Shown here in pieces: positions 1-8,443 of a stretch of DNA of 64,000 bases. Positions within the stretch are counted from its first letter, which is position 1. The number at the start of each line of letters is the position of its first letter. The stretch lies in assembly GCA_027484445.1 (NCBI GenBank), contig JAIXSY010000055.1, positions 186,001-250,000 on the forward strand. The letters run 5' to 3'. Source of the DNA: Verrucomicrobiaceae bacterium (GTDB lineage Bacteria > Verrucomicrobiota > Verrucomicrobiia > Verrucomicrobiales > Verrucomicrobiaceae). A program made the translations under genes and the position numbers. The notes below the pieces were generated by a model. That model worked only from the letters and a program-made list of their open reading frames with translations, was not told where the DNA came from and did not search any database.

Positions 1-432
1 GTGGAGTTCAAGCTGCCTGAGGCGGGGAACAATGGCATCGCCCTACGCACGCCTCTGGGCGGGCATTCGGCGGCAGATGGGCTGGAGCTGCAGGTGATCG
101 ATAGCGATGGCTACAATGCGAAGCAGGCAGCAGCCGGCAAACAAGGCCTGGAGCCCTACCAGTATCATGGCAGCCTTTACCACTGCGTGGGGGCCAAGCA
201 TGGGTACCTGCGCCCCGTGGGTGAGTGGAATTTCCAAGAGATCGAAGTGCGCGGTCAACACATCAAGGTGACGCTGAACGGCACGAAGATTCTGGACGTG
301 GATCTGGATCAACTGGATCGCAGTCAGATCAAAAATCCCCCCCAAGGTCTGGACCGCCGCTCTGGGTTCATTGGCTTTGCCGGACACAGTGACCCGGTGG
401 CATTCCGCAGCTTTAAGGTGAAGCGCCTGTAA
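1..432 (+). CDS. 3-keto-disaccharide hydrolase (DUF1080) domain protein, 5' end cut by window
   Basis: The 143 visible residues are the C-terminal half of a DUF1080 (3-keto-disaccharide hydrolase) fold, a concanavalin-like beta sandwich found in secreted glycan-processing proteins of Verrucomicrobiota and Planctomycetota. Recognisable parts are the NNGIALR strand, the ELQVID strand and the closing stretch GFIGFAGHSDPVAFR..KVKRL typical of the domain end. The window starts on a GTG in frame, but this is inside the domain, so the true start and any signal peptide lie upstream and the feature is partial. A terminator-like hairpin follows the stop. Substrate cannot be told from this fragment. Confidence 0.8.
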   Translation: MEFKLPEAGNNGIALRTPLGGHSAADGLELQVIDSDGYNAKQAAAGKQGLEPYQYHGSLYHCVGAKHGYLRPVGEWNFQEIEVRGQHIKVTLNGTKILDVDLDQLDRSQIKNPPQGLDRRSGFIGFAGHSDPVAFRSFKVKRL

Positions 433-466
433 GCCGGGAGACTTGGCTGAATTTCTTTTTGTCCTC

Positions 467-503
467 AAGCCGTGGAGACGCTGGGCTTCACGGCTTGTTT
501 TTT
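467..503 (+). terminator. Rho-independent terminator after the DUF1080 gene
   Basis: Arms AAGCCGTG (467-474) and CACGGCTT (489-496) are perfect complements around a 14-nt loop and are followed by GTTTTTT. It lies between two convergent genes. Confidence 0.6.
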
Positions 504-537
504 GGACAGGGATTCCGAGCGGGAGATGGGCTGGGGA

Positions 538-1236
538 TCAGGTGTCTTCCTCCCAATGACCTGCGAGGTGCTTGCGAAGCTCCATCCGTGCGCGGAAGAG
601 TAGGCTCTTCAAGGCTGGCAGGGACATCTTCAGGATCTCGCAGATCTGCTCGTAGGGCATTTCTTCGTGGCGACGCAAGACGACCGCGAGGCGCTGCTTT
701 TCTGGCAAAGCCGCGATGGCTTTCTCCAAAGCGGATTCTAGCTCATGGTGCTGCACATGCTGGTCAGGCGCAGGACGCGTGGTGTCGATGTATTGCCGCT
801 GGGGAGTGTCATCGCTGCTGGGATCGGTCTCCAGAGCCACTTCCTTCCGTCGCCCACGACGCCGGGTTTCATTGAAGACGAGGTTCCTCAGGATGGTGAA
901 CATCCAGGTTGTGAACTTTGCCGTGGGCTCGTAGCGGGGTGCGCTCTTCCAGATGCGGAGGAAGAGCTGCTGGGCGATGTCGTGGGCATCGTCCACATTG
1001 CCTAACATGCGTGTGGCGGTGCCGATGACCATGCGTTGGTGCAGTTCGACGAGGCGCTCGAAGGCGTGAATGTCTCCCTCTTTCACTCGCAGCATGAGAC
1101 GGACGCTTTCCTCATCGCACGAAGTGGCCTCCGCGCCGATGGCGTGGGATGGAGCGAGGGGGGACCATTCCGGTTCCGGCATGAGAAGTTCGGGCAGGAG
1201 ACCGGCGATGCTAGCGGCAGTCATGCGGAGCTTCAA
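538..1236 (-). CDS. RNA polymerase sigma factor, ECF (sigma-70 family)
   Basis: The 232-residue product has sigma region 2 at about residues 58-130 (core-binding DDAHDIAQQLFLRIW and the promoter-melting segment ending NETRRRGRR) and region 4 at about 168-224 (LPEKQRLAVVLRR, then the helix-turn-helix MPYEQICEILKMSLPALKSL). There is no region 3, as expected for an ECF sigma factor. It would direct RNA polymerase to a small stress- or surface-related regulon. No anti-sigma gene is adjacent: downstream is a terminator and a convergent DUF1080 gene, and upstream is the arsenic operon on the same strand, 125 bp away. The first 40 residues look non-conserved, so the start could lie further in. Confidence 0.88.
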   Translation of the reverse strand: MKLRMTAASIAGLLPELLMPEPEWSPLAPSHAIGAEATSCDEESVRLMLRVKEGDIHAFERLVELHQRMVIGTATRMLGNVDDAHDIAQQLFLRIWKSAPRYEPTAKFTTWMFTILRNLVFNETRRRGRRKEVALETDPSSDDTPQRQYIDTTRPAPDQHVQHHELESALEKAIAALPEKQRLAVVLRRHEEMPYEQICEILKMSLPALKSLLFRARMELRKHLAGHWEEDT

Positions 1237-1274
1237 CTCCGGGGGCGGGCCGCGGTTTCAGAAGAAAATTCTGC

Positions 1275-1347
1275 CCTGAACCCGGATGCCAAAGTTCAGT
1301 GGGGCAAGGATGCCCCGCACACCGAGAACTTCTGAATCCGGGCTGAA
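1275..1347 (+). repeat. Dispersed intergenic repeat, copy A (palindrome-like)
   Basis: This stretch begins CTGAACCCGGATGCC and ends GAATCCGGGCTGAA, so its ends are imperfect inverted copies of each other. The reverse complement of 61166-61235 aligns along the whole length, sharing the CCCGGATG, AAGTTCA, ATGCCCCG and GAATCCGGG blocks. It sits in the gap between arsC and the ECF sigma gene. It is probably a REP-like intergenic repeat; only two copies can be seen in this window. Confidence 0.55.
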
Positions 1348-1361
1348 CCGCTCTCCGCCGT

Positions 1362-1802
1362 TTAGGCGACGACTTTCTGCTGATCCAACCGCCCTGCGGC
1401 GTAAGCCTGGAAGACGCGGCGGATCTCATCGCGCACGCGGCGAAAGACCTGCATCTGCTCTTCCTCGGTGCCGGTGGCATGGGCGGGGTCATCAAAGCCC
1501 CAGTGGTGGCGATTCACCTGCCCTGGAAAGATCGGACAGGCCTGATCTGCATTGCCACAGACGGTGATGACGGTTTCGACCGACTGAGCCAGGAACTCGT
1601 CGAGGTGCTTGGACCGATGGGCGCTGATGTCGATCCCGATTTCAGCCATAGCTCGGATCGCCAGCGGGTGGACGTAACCCGCAGGTTTGGAGCCTGCACT
1701 GGCGACCTGAAAGGCAGGGCCGAGGGCCTGGCGGAGAATGCCTTCCGCCAAGTGAGAGCGGCATGAATTTCCCGTGCAAAGGATGAGGAGGGTGGGTGTC
1801 AT
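1362..1802 (-). CDS. arsC: Arsenate reductase, thioredoxin-coupled (low-molecular-weight phosphatase fold)
   Basis: This cytoplasmic enzyme of 146 residues reduces arsenate to arsenite. The phosphatase-like CX5R loop CTGNSCR is at residues 9-15, the general-acid pair DDP is at about 104-106, and the redox cysteines C82 and C89 occur in VCGNADQAC. A nucleophile plus C82 and C89 is the pattern of the thioredoxin-coupled plasmid pI258 ArsC family, not the glutaredoxin-coupled E. coli type. The open frame extends upstream, but the ATG used here overlaps the aquaporin stop by four bases (ATGA), typical of translational coupling. It is the last gene of the ars operon. Confidence 0.93.
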   Translation of the reverse strand: MTPTLLILCTGNSCRSHLAEGILRQALGPAFQVASAGSKPAGYVHPLAIRAMAEIGIDISAHRSKHLDEFLAQSVETVITVCGNADQACPIFPGQVNRHHWGFDDPAHATGTEEEQMQVFRRVRDEIRRVFQAYAAGRLDQQKVVA

Positions 1803-2476
1803 GGTGAAGGAGACTTTGAAAGGCAGCAGCAGCCTGCGGGGCGGCAGCCCATGCAAAGTGGAATGGCCGCGAGTGCCCCCACGATCGGCGCGAGGAGGTA
1901 GATCCACAGGTGCTGCAGGTGCCCGGAGACCAGGGCAGGTGCCAAGGAGCGCACGGGATTCATGGAGGCCCCGCAGACGGGGCCGGCGAACATGGCCTCT
2001 AGCGCAATGACGCCGCCTATCGCGATACCAGCTGTGATGCCTTTTTCCTGCGCTCCGCTCGAGACACTGAGGATGACGAGCATGAGAATGCAGGTCAGCA
2101 CGGCTTCCAAGATGAAGCTCTGCAGCGGCGATCCGCTGGGCCATGTGGCACCGAGCCTGGCGGGGAGATCGGGAAACAAAAGCGCCAGCAGGCCACTGGC
2201 CAGCAACGCACCAGCCGCCTGTGCCAACCAATATCCAGGAACCTCGCGCCAGGAAAAACGGTTAGCGACGGCAAAGGCGAGCGTGACGGCGGGATTCAAA
2301 TGCGCACCGCTGGTGTCACCAAAGGTGTAGATCATGGCCATGACCACCCAACCAAAAACCAGGGCGATGCCAACGTGCGTGATGGTGCCGCCGCTGGTGG
2401 CATTGATGACAATGGCCCCGGTGCCAGCAAAAAGCAGGATGAAGGTGCCGAGAAGCTCCGAGAGGTAGCGTTTCAT
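1799..2476 (-). CDS. MIP-family aquaglyceroporin of the arsenic operon (AqpS-like)
   Basis: This 225-residue inner-membrane channel has about six hydrophobic helices. The two pore half-helices carry NPA at residues 61-63 and a variant NPV at 173-175 (GASMNPVRS). MIP channels inside ars operons replace ArsB/Acr3: arsenite made by ArsC leaves down its gradient through the channel, and no other arsenite pump is present here. The C-terminal tail is cysteine-rich (CRPAGCCC), which is unusual for the family and echoes cysteine pairs at the ends of two other proteins in this operon. The position directly before arsC strongly supports the arsenic role. Confidence 0.88.
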   Translation of the reverse strand: MKRYLSELLGTFILLFAGTGAIVINATSGGTITHVGIALVFGWVVMAMIYTFGDTSGAHLNPAVTLAFAVANRFSWREVPGYWLAQAAGALLASGLLALLFPDLPARLGATWPSGSPLQSFILEAVLTCILMLVILSVSSGAQEKGITAGIAIGGVIALEAMFAGPVCGASMNPVRSLAPALVSGHLQHLWIYLLAPIVGALAAIPLCMGCRPAGCCCLSKSPSP

Positions 2477-2488
2477 GTGGAGGAAGAG

Positions 2489-2965
2489 CTAGCAGCAGCC
2501 GGAGCCAGGCCTGCAGACCGAGGCGGCAGGCTGGGGTGCAGGGGCGCATTCGCCGGGAAGACAGATGCCACGCGCGAGGCAGTCGGTGTGCTTTTGCCCG
2601 AGGCGGAAATGCAGCACGCCTTCATGCACGAAGGCGGCGACGACGGGAAACTGCGCCACGACTCCGTCTTCGTGCTCCACTTCCACCGGCAGATCATGAT
2701 GGGGCAGGACATCCCCTGCCCGGTCGAAGATGGTCGCTAGCTTGCCCGCGAAGAGACGATGATCCACGTCATCATGCACCCAGGTCTGAAGCAGGCAGGT
2801 CTCCAGCGTGCGGCGGGTGCCACCGCAGTCGATGAAGCGTTTCATGACATGGCCCACTTCGGTGATGTGAAAGTGCGGCTCAATGCTGCCGCCATCTGGC
2901 AGCAAGAGGCCGAGGGGCTTTTCAGCGTGAGCGCGCAGATGAGAGAGGAATTCAGTGAGGGTCAT
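2489..2965 (-). CDS. DUF6428 family protein of the arsenic operon
   Basis: This small soluble protein of 158 residues resembles the DUF6428 family often encoded between arsR and the resistance genes; its biochemical role is unknown to me. Visible features are the HFHITEVGHV segment, a possible metal-binding DDVDHRLFAGK region, and FVHEGVLHFRLG. The tail after residue 125 is rich in Cys and Pro and ends GSGCC. The start is the ATG giving MTLTEFL, five bases after the arsR stop; the frame remains open into arsR but that extension is unlikely. Binding of trivalent arsenic by the tail is an inference only. Confidence 0.7.
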   Translation of the reverse strand: MTLTEFLSHLRAHAEKPLGLLLPDGGSIEPHFHITEVGHVMKRFIDCGGTRRTLETCLLQTWVHDDVDHRLFAGKLATIFDRAGDVLPHHDLPVEVEHEDGVVAQFPVVAAFVHEGVLHFRLGQKHTDCLARGICLPGECAPAPQPAASVCRPGSGCC

Positions 2966-2970
2966 GGGAA

Positions 2971-3282
2971 TCAGCAGCAAGATTTTCGGCGAGGGCGCGC
3001 GGGGGTCATTTGGTCCACGCACTGGAGGAAATCCGCGAAGCAAACGCAGGCGAGGCGGTAATAGATGTTCAGCCCACGCTTTTCGCAGGCGAGCACTCCG
3101 GCGGAACGCATGAGGCTGAGATGCTTGGACACCGTGGACATGTCAGCCCCGACTAACTCCTGAAGATCACAGACGCAGCGCTCCCCCTGGAGCAAGGCCT
3201 CGGCGATGAGCAGCCGGGAGGGATGCGCCAGCGCCTTGATGACGGCGGCGCGTTTTTGAGAGGTTGTTCGGCTGGCTGGCAT
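2971..3282 (-). CDS. arsR: ArsR-family arsenite-responsive repressor
   Basis: This winged-helix repressor of 103 residues has the recognition helix MSTVSKHLSLMRSAGVL and, just before it, ERCVCDL, the CVC metalloid-binding motif (C36, C38) of classical ArsR/SmtB repressors. Binding of arsenite would release it from DNA. It heads the ars operon (arsR, DUF6428, aquaporin, arsC) and so should autoregulate. A perfect palindrome abuts its start codon. No Shine-Dalgarno fits between the palindrome and the ATG, so the transcript may be leaderless. The C-terminus ends KSCC, an extra cysteine pair. Confidence 0.92.
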   Translation of the reverse strand: MPASRTTSQKRAAVIKALAHPSRLLIAEALLQGERCVCDLQELVGADMSTVSKHLSLMRSAGVLACEKRGLNIYYRLACVCFADFLQCVDQMTPARPRRKSCC

Positions 3283-3307
3283 TTATTTGGCGAAATAGCC
3301 AAATAAA
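3282..3307. promoter_or_regulatory. Probable ArsR operator
   Basis: TTTATTTGGC (3282-3291) and GCCAAATAAA (3298-3307) form a perfect 10-bp inverted repeat with a 6-nt spacer GAAATA. It overlaps the last base of the arsR start codon and would cover the -10 region, as expected for an autoregulatory operator. Confidence 0.75.
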
Positions 3308-3361
3308 AACCCAACGCAAAAGAAACTTCAAAGGTCGTCGCGGCAAAAGGCCGAGAGTCGG

Positions 3362-5527
3362 TCACAACAAGGTCTTCAGTCCCGTCCAGCGCTTGCGGCT
3401 TTCTTGCTTCCGAATGGCTAGCTCAAGCGCCTCGGGAGCGCCCAAGAGGACTGCCAATCGGCGCGCGCGGGTCAGGCCGGTGTAGATGAGGCTGCGCTCC
3501 AGCAAGACGTAATGCTGGGTGCTGACAGGCATGACCACGCAGGGAAACTCACTCCCCTGGCTTTTGTGGATGGTCATGGCGTAGGCGAGCTGGAGTTCAT
3601 CGAGTTCTCCAGGCTCATACTCAACCAGACGATCCGCCTCGAAGCGGACGGTGATGCGCAGAGGATCGGTGTCGATGCTGACGATGTGCCCCAAGTCGCC
3701 ATTGAAGACGTCTTTGTCGTAATTGTTGTGCGTCTGAATGACCTTGTCTCCAGCACGAAAGGCCGTGCCGAAGCGTTCCAATTCCGCCTTGAATTCACTC
3801 GCGGGATTGAGGGCCTTTTGCAGCCGTTGATTCAGCGCATGGGTACCCAGCGCACCCCGATGCATCGGGGTGAGAACCTGGATATCGCGCACAGGATCAA
3901 AGCCATACTTGCTGGGCAAGCGGCGCTGCACGAGGTCGGTCAGCGTTTCGGCGATCTCTTCGGGATCTTGAGCTTCGAGGAAAAAGAAATCCGCCTCCCG
4001 CATGGGACGCAGGTCGGGCATCTGGCCGCGATTGATCTGGTGCGCAGTCGTGATGATGCGACTGCTGGCCGCTTGGCGAAAAATCTCTGTCAGCTGCACG
4101 CAGGGCACTTTGCCACTGGCGATGAGGTCGTGCAAAACCATGCCCGGCCCCACGGAGGGAAGTTGGTCAGCATCTCCCACCAGAAGAAGATGTGCGTCTG
4201 CTGGCAAGGCGGAGAGGAATTGAGCCAGCAGCGGCGTGTCGATCATGGAGCATTCATCCAGCACGAAGACATCTCCGGTCAGGGGTTTGCCCCGATGCCT
4301 GCCCCACTGGCCAGGGCCTTGATACTCCAGCAGGCGATGCATGGTCTTGGCCTCAAGGTCAGTGCTTTCGCTGAGCCGCTTCGCCGCCCGACCGGTAGGC
4401 GCGGCAAGCACAAGCTTTTGCTTTTCCCAGGACAGCAGGGTCAGCACAGTGCGTAGGATGGTGGTCTTGCCGACGCCCGGCCCACCGGTGATGATCAGGC
4501 AACGATGATCCAACGCGGCTCGCACGGCACGCTCTTGGCTCGGTGCCAAAGCCTTGCCACTTTCTTGTGCGACTTTGGCCATGGCCTGGGCACGATCCAT
4601 GGGTGGATAGCTGGGCGCGATGGCCATGAGCTCTTGCAGCCGCTGGGCAATGCATTGCTCAGCGGCTCGCAAGGACGGCAGGTAGAGCATGGAGGTGCCT
4701 TGCAGGGCATGGCGCTGGATTTTCCCCTCACGAATGAGGCTCTCCAGGGAATCGGCTAACTGGGGCTCTGGACTTTGGAGCAGTTCTGCTGCCTTGGGCA
4801 TCAGCTGCGCCTCCGGCAGGCAGGTGTGTCCACGCTGGGCTGCACTTTCCAACGTGTGCAGCAGACCTGCCTTGAGGCGCTGTGGCGCATCTTCACTCAG
4901 GCCCACTTGGCGGGCGATTTGGTCCGCCGTGCGAAAGCCAATGCCGTGAATGTCCTGCGCGAGGCGGTAAGGATCGCGCGTGAGCACCGCCATCGCTTCG
5001 TCTCCGTAGGTTTTGTGAATGCGGAGGGCTCGCGCAGAGCTGATGCCATGCTGATGCAGGAAGAGCATGATGTTGTGCACGCTCTTTTGCTTCAGCCAGG
5101 ACTCGCGGATTTCTTGACGGCGCTTTTTGCCGATTCCTTCCACACCCTCCAGCTTCACGGACTCGTTTTCGATGATGTCAAAGACACGCGCGCCGAACTT
5201 TTCGACGATGCGCTTGGCGTAGGAAGGGCCGATGCCTTCGATCAAACCCGAGCCCAGGTAGCGCTCGATGCCCTCGGTGCTGCTGGGTCGGCTTAGCTTC
5301 AGCGTCTCGGCCCGAAACTGTCGGCCATAGTCACGGGTGCTCTCCCACTTTCCCACGGCCTGAAATTGCTCGCCTACCACGACACGCGGCGCTTTGCCCA
5401 CGAGGCTGACGGGCTCGCGCGCTCCTTCCGGCAGTACTTTCAAAATGCAGTAGCCTGTGTCCTCGGCATGATAGGCCACGCGCTCGACGAGACCGCGAAG
5501 CTGAACGGATTCCGAAGGGGTGGACAT
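3362..5527 (-). CDS. recD2: RecD2-like 5'-3' DNA helicase (RecD/TraA family)
   Basis: The 721-residue product matches RecD2 helicases, which act without RecB/RecC in DNA repair and fork maintenance. The N-terminal OB-like domain (RGLVERVAYHAEDTGYCILK) is followed by helix-hairpin-helix segments (GIGPSYAKRIVEKFG, GVEGIGKKR, DIHGIGFRTADQIA). The superfamily 1 core follows: Walker A GGPGVGKTT at about 348-356, Walker B DECSMID, the motif III region LLVGDADQLPSVGPG, and the C-terminal motif AYAMTIHKSQGSEF with GLTRARR near the end. Length and domain order are normal. It faces the ars operon from upstream, about 80 bp away, and stands alone. Confidence 0.93.
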   Translation of the reverse strand: MSTPSESVQLRGLVERVAYHAEDTGYCILKVLPEGAREPVSLVGKAPRVVVGEQFQAVGKWESTRDYGRQFRAETLKLSRPSSTEGIERYLGSGLIEGIGPSYAKRIVEKFGARVFDIIENESVKLEGVEGIGKKRRQEIRESWLKQKSVHNIMLFLHQHGISSARALRIHKTYGDEAMAVLTRDPYRLAQDIHGIGFRTADQIARQVGLSEDAPQRLKAGLLHTLESAAQRGHTCLPEAQLMPKAAELLQSPEPQLADSLESLIREGKIQRHALQGTSMLYLPSLRAAEQCIAQRLQELMAIAPSYPPMDRAQAMAKVAQESGKALAPSQERAVRAALDHRCLIITGGPGVGKTTILRTVLTLLSWEKQKLVLAAPTGRAAKRLSESTDLEAKTMHRLLEYQGPGQWGRHRGKPLTGDVFVLDECSMIDTPLLAQFLSALPADAHLLLVGDADQLPSVGPGMVLHDLIASGKVPCVQLTEIFRQAASSRIITTAHQINRGQMPDLRPMREADFFFLEAQDPEEIAETLTDLVQRRLPSKYGFDPVRDIQVLTPMHRGALGTHALNQRLQKALNPASEFKAELERFGTAFRAGDKVIQTHNNYDKDVFNGDLGHIVSIDTDPLRITVRFEADRLVEYEPGELDELQLAYAMTIHKSQGSEFPCVVMPVSTQHYVLLERSLIYTGLTRARRLAVLLGAPEALELAIRKQESRKRWTGLKTLL

Positions 5528-5578
5528 GCGGAGCTTTTTTATCCGCGAGGCCCCTCGAGGACAAGGCTCTGTCCAGAA

Positions 5579-7024
5579 TTAGTCCAGCGTGGAGTTTTGT
5601 TCCCCCAAGACCTTGCCGGAGAGAATCGGTGCCGTGGAGCTGCGGCTGGTCGGCAGCAGGAAGTGCCCCACTGCCTGACTGCGGCCAGGGATCAGGATGG
5701 CACTCAGGGTGCCGATGCGAGCATTCGCGGGATTTCCCTCCACAGCATCCATCGCCGTGCCAGAGCCAGAGACAAGGCCTTGGGTGTAGTCCGCATTCAA
5801 AGTCAGGCGGTAGGGATTGCCACCACTGGCGAAGGTGGGCAGCGACAGACGGTTCCCCGCCAAAACACCGAAGACAAAGGTATAACTGCTGGCGAGTCCA
5901 CCTTCCGTGAAAATGAGGCGGGAGTTGGTGGCACCTGGGGTTAGTCCGAAAATCATGCTTCCACGGGCTGGCGGTGCATACCGTGACCCCATGGCGGTGA
6001 GCTGATGCAGCGGGAAGCCGGAAGCATAGGAGCGTGAGTAGAAAGGTGATTTCATCCAGCCAAGGCTACCAGTCGTGAGCCCGAGGACTGGATCGTAAAT
6101 CTGGAAGCCCTGCAGCGAACCGGCGTTGTTGTAGAGCATGAGGTGCAGACCTGTCTGGCCCGAGCTGCCCAAGCCTGTGGAAGCCGTGGCAGCGCTGCCA
6201 TCTGCGAGACGCAGCGTCCAGCTGATGGTGGCTGAGGCGCTGATGCGCTGAATGGCCCAGCCTGCCCCCTGCGGGTAGGTGGCGTTACCGACCAACGACT
6301 CCGGCACTTCAAAAGCGGTGTTCCACTGACCGGCCAGTGTGCCGGCAGAGGTGAGGCTGCGGTAGCCAGAGATTTGTATCACTGTGCCCGCCGTTTCCCG
6401 CAAGGTGCCGACGATGGCCCCCGTGTTCAGCGGCAGCGTGAATTGCACCTGCAGCGGGGTGTAGGGGGATCGCCGATGAACCAAGAAGGACCCTGAAGGC
6501 GAAACCTGCCCGCCGGGGATGACGAGCAAACGCCCAGAGACGCTATCGCGGTGCTGGCCACGGGTGATGACGCCCGTGTAAGCACCGGTGGAGGTCACCG
6601 TGAGGCGCAGCGAGCCGCCATAGCCTCCATTGTACCAACTGTTGCGATCCATCAGCGCCTGATATGTCCCTGCCGTGCCCGCTGGCAGCGGCTGAACCAA
6701 CCACTGCACGACAAGAGGGGTGCTGGCGAGGTTGCCATTGAAAGCGGTGATCACGATGCGGTAGCGATCAGCGACCTCAGGGCGACCGGTGATTCTACCC
6801 GTGCGAGGGTCCAGCAGCAGCCCACGAGGCAGCCCCCCCTGGCTGAACCGCGTGGCGGTGCCTGTGTACTGGATTTGATAGTCCACCTCACCTCCGACGA
6901 TCCAGTCTGGTGGATCCAAAGGCGTTAGCACTGGAGCCACCTGAGCCGTGACAGCACTGACGAGGCTGGCCAACCCAAAAGCTAGGCAGGGCAGCCATTG
7001 TGAAAGGCGAAGAGAAAGCTTCAT
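5579..7024 (-). CDS. Secreted protein with N-terminal putative Ig domain
   Basis: The 481-residue product begins with a signal peptide (MKLSLRLSQWLPCLAFGLASLVSAVTAQ). Residues 30-110 resemble a He_PIG/cadherin-like Ig domain (YQIQYTGTATRFSQGGLPRG, LLLDPRTGRITGRP, YRIVITAFNG). The rest is beta-rich with repeating blocks of YTGVITRGQ, GTLAGQWNT and QGLVSGSG type that recur in very large verrucomicrobial surface proteins and resemble beta-propeller or beta-helix blades. No catalytic motif or anchoring domain is seen. The frame is open 55 codons upstream, but the Met before the signal peptide is the better start. Role unknown; extracellular. Confidence 0.65.
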   Translation of the reverse strand: MKLSLRLSQWLPCLAFGLASLVSAVTAQVAPVLTPLDPPDWIVGGEVDYQIQYTGTATRFSQGGLPRGLLLDPRTGRITGRPEVADRYRIVITAFNGNLASTPLVVQWLVQPLPAGTAGTYQALMDRNSWYNGGYGGSLRLTVTSTGAYTGVITRGQHRDSVSGRLLVIPGGQVSPSGSFLVHRRSPYTPLQVQFTLPLNTGAIVGTLRETAGTVIQISGYRSLTSAGTLAGQWNTAFEVPESLVGNATYPQGAGWAIQRISASATISWTLRLADGSAATASTGLGSSGQTGLHLMLYNNAGSLQGFQIYDPVLGLTTGSLGWMKSPFYSRSYASGFPLHQLTAMGSRYAPPARGSMIFGLTPGATNSRLIFTEGGLASSYTFVFGVLAGNRLSLPTFASGGNPYRLTLNADYTQGLVSGSGTAMDAVEGNPANARIGTLSAILIPGRSQAVGHFLLPTSRSSTAPILSGKVLGEQNSTLD

Positions 7025-7215
7025 GGGTCTTGGGAAAAAAGAGAGAACCTCCCAAAGTCCCATAAGATCAAAGCCAGAAAAAGCTAAATTTGTAAAAATT
7101 ATGGTTTTGCTATTCATTAAGTTCTCAAAGTTGGTATTCCGTGCCCTCGACTGCCACGGCAGCGCAAACGGATCCTTGTTTGCACCCAAGCCTGTTTTCG
7201 GTATCTCGGGCTGAC

Positions 7216-8424
7216 ATGCAGCATTGGGACGTCATCGTGGCAGGAGGCGGCAGCGCGGGTTTCGCTGCGGCGCTGACATGCGCGCGGGCCGGTGCACGGA
7301 CGCTGCTGCTGGAGCGCCAGACGATGCTGGGTGGCATGGGGGTCAACGCTTGGGTGCACACCTTTTGCGGCCTTTTTCACCCCGATGTTTCCCGGCCCTG
7401 GGCCTGGCTGAATCCCGGCATCCCCCAGCAGGTGGGTGAGGCCATGATGGAGCGCACCCGACAGACGCAGCCCGATCTGATGGGCCGCGTGTATGTGCTG
7501 CGCCAGCACCCCAGTGTCTTTGCCACGCTGACGGATGAATGGTGCGCCCATGAGCCGACGCTGACCCGCCTCAGTGGCGTGGAATGGAGCGGGCTCAGCC
7601 GGATCGAGGACGGCTGGCAGATCGAGTATCTTTCGCGCGGGAATCGTCAGGTCGCTCAGGCACGGTCCCTGGTGGACACGACGGGAGACGCGACCGGGGC
7701 GCGCTGGCTGGGCACGGCCTACTGGGCCCAAGCCGCAGCCGAGCAGCTCTACCGCCCCGCTTACGTCTGCCTGCTGCCCCAGGTGTCAGGGATGCATGAC
7801 GAAAGCTGGCGACTGCAACTGGGGGCGATGCTGGTGCGAGCTGTGCGCGAGGAAAAGCTACCGACGAGTGCACTCGGTGCCCAGTTTCGTGACTCAACCC
7901 ATGCGCCCGAGGTCTTCATGACCATCGACCTGGAAGCAGGTGGCGGCGGCTGGGACCCGCTAGACGCCAGCTGTCGCGCGCAGGCTGAGGCCGATGGACG
8001 CCGCACAGGCATGGCGATCTGGCAGCATCTGCGCACGGCTCATGGAGATTTTCAAAACTGTCCACCACCAGTCTTCCCCGCGCAGGCAGGCATCCGTGAA
8101 AGCGCTCGCTATGTGGGTGATGTGGTGCTCACCGGGGACATGCTTGCGGCTTGCACCCGACATGAGCATGAGGTCGCCCTCGCTGGCTGGCCGATGGAGA
8201 AACGAGAAACCGCACGCGGGCCGAAGTTTCGCTTTTTTGATCGGCCAGAGCCCGCCGGCATTCCCGCAGGCAGTCTCCGCCAGAGTGCCCTACCAGGCCT
8301 CTTTTTCGCTGGACGCTGCCTTTCTGCGGATCATGAGGCACTAGCCTCGCTACGCGTCATGGGCACCTGCATGGCCACGGGACAAGCTGCCGGGCAGATG
8401 GCGCTGGCTCATGCAGGCAGATGA
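7216..8424 (+). CDS. FAD-dependent oxidoreductase (PF12831-like)
   Basis: The 402-residue product has an N-terminal Rossmann dinucleotide motif VAGGGSAGFAAA (GxGxxG at residues 10-15) followed by a strand ending in the ribose-binding acidic residue (LLLERQ) and the GGMGVNAWVHTFCG segment typical of the FAD-dependent oxidoreductase group common in Planctomycetota and Verrucomicrobiota. A second FAD-binding segment near the end (GLFFAGRCLSADHEALASLRVMGTCMATGQAAG) closes the fold. The frame extends 25 codons upstream, but the ATG before QHWDVIVAGGG fits the family. A glycosyltransferase gene follows after 19 bp, so the two may be cotranscribed. The substrate is unknown. Confidence 0.82.
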   Translation: MQHWDVIVAGGGSAGFAAALTCARAGARTLLLERQTMLGGMGVNAWVHTFCGLFHPDVSRPWAWLNPGIPQQVGEAMMERTRQTQPDLMGRVYVLRQHPSVFATLTDEWCAHEPTLTRLSGVEWSGLSRIEDGWQIEYLSRGNRQVAQARSLVDTTGDATGARWLGTAYWAQAAAEQLYRPAYVCLLPQVSGMHDESWRLQLGAMLVRAVREEKLPTSALGAQFRDSTHAPEVFMTIDLEAGGGGWDPLDASCRAQAEADGRRTGMAIWQHLRTAHGDFQNCPPPVFPAQAGIRESARYVGDVVLTGDMLAACTRHEHEVALAGWPMEKRETARGPKFRFFDRPEPAGIPAGSLRQSALPGLFFAGRCLSADHEALASLRVMGTCMATGQAAGQMALAHAGR

Positions 8425-8443
8425 TGTTTGATGATGACACCTC

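Noticed and set aside
3512..4456. 314-codon frame opposite recD2
   Set aside because: Shadow of the helicase gene in the antisense frame.
5528..5578. Hairpin in the gap between recD2 and the Ig-like protein gene as a terminator
   Set aside because: The stem (CGAGG..CCTCG) has a two-base loop and a run of A, not T, in the transcript direction.
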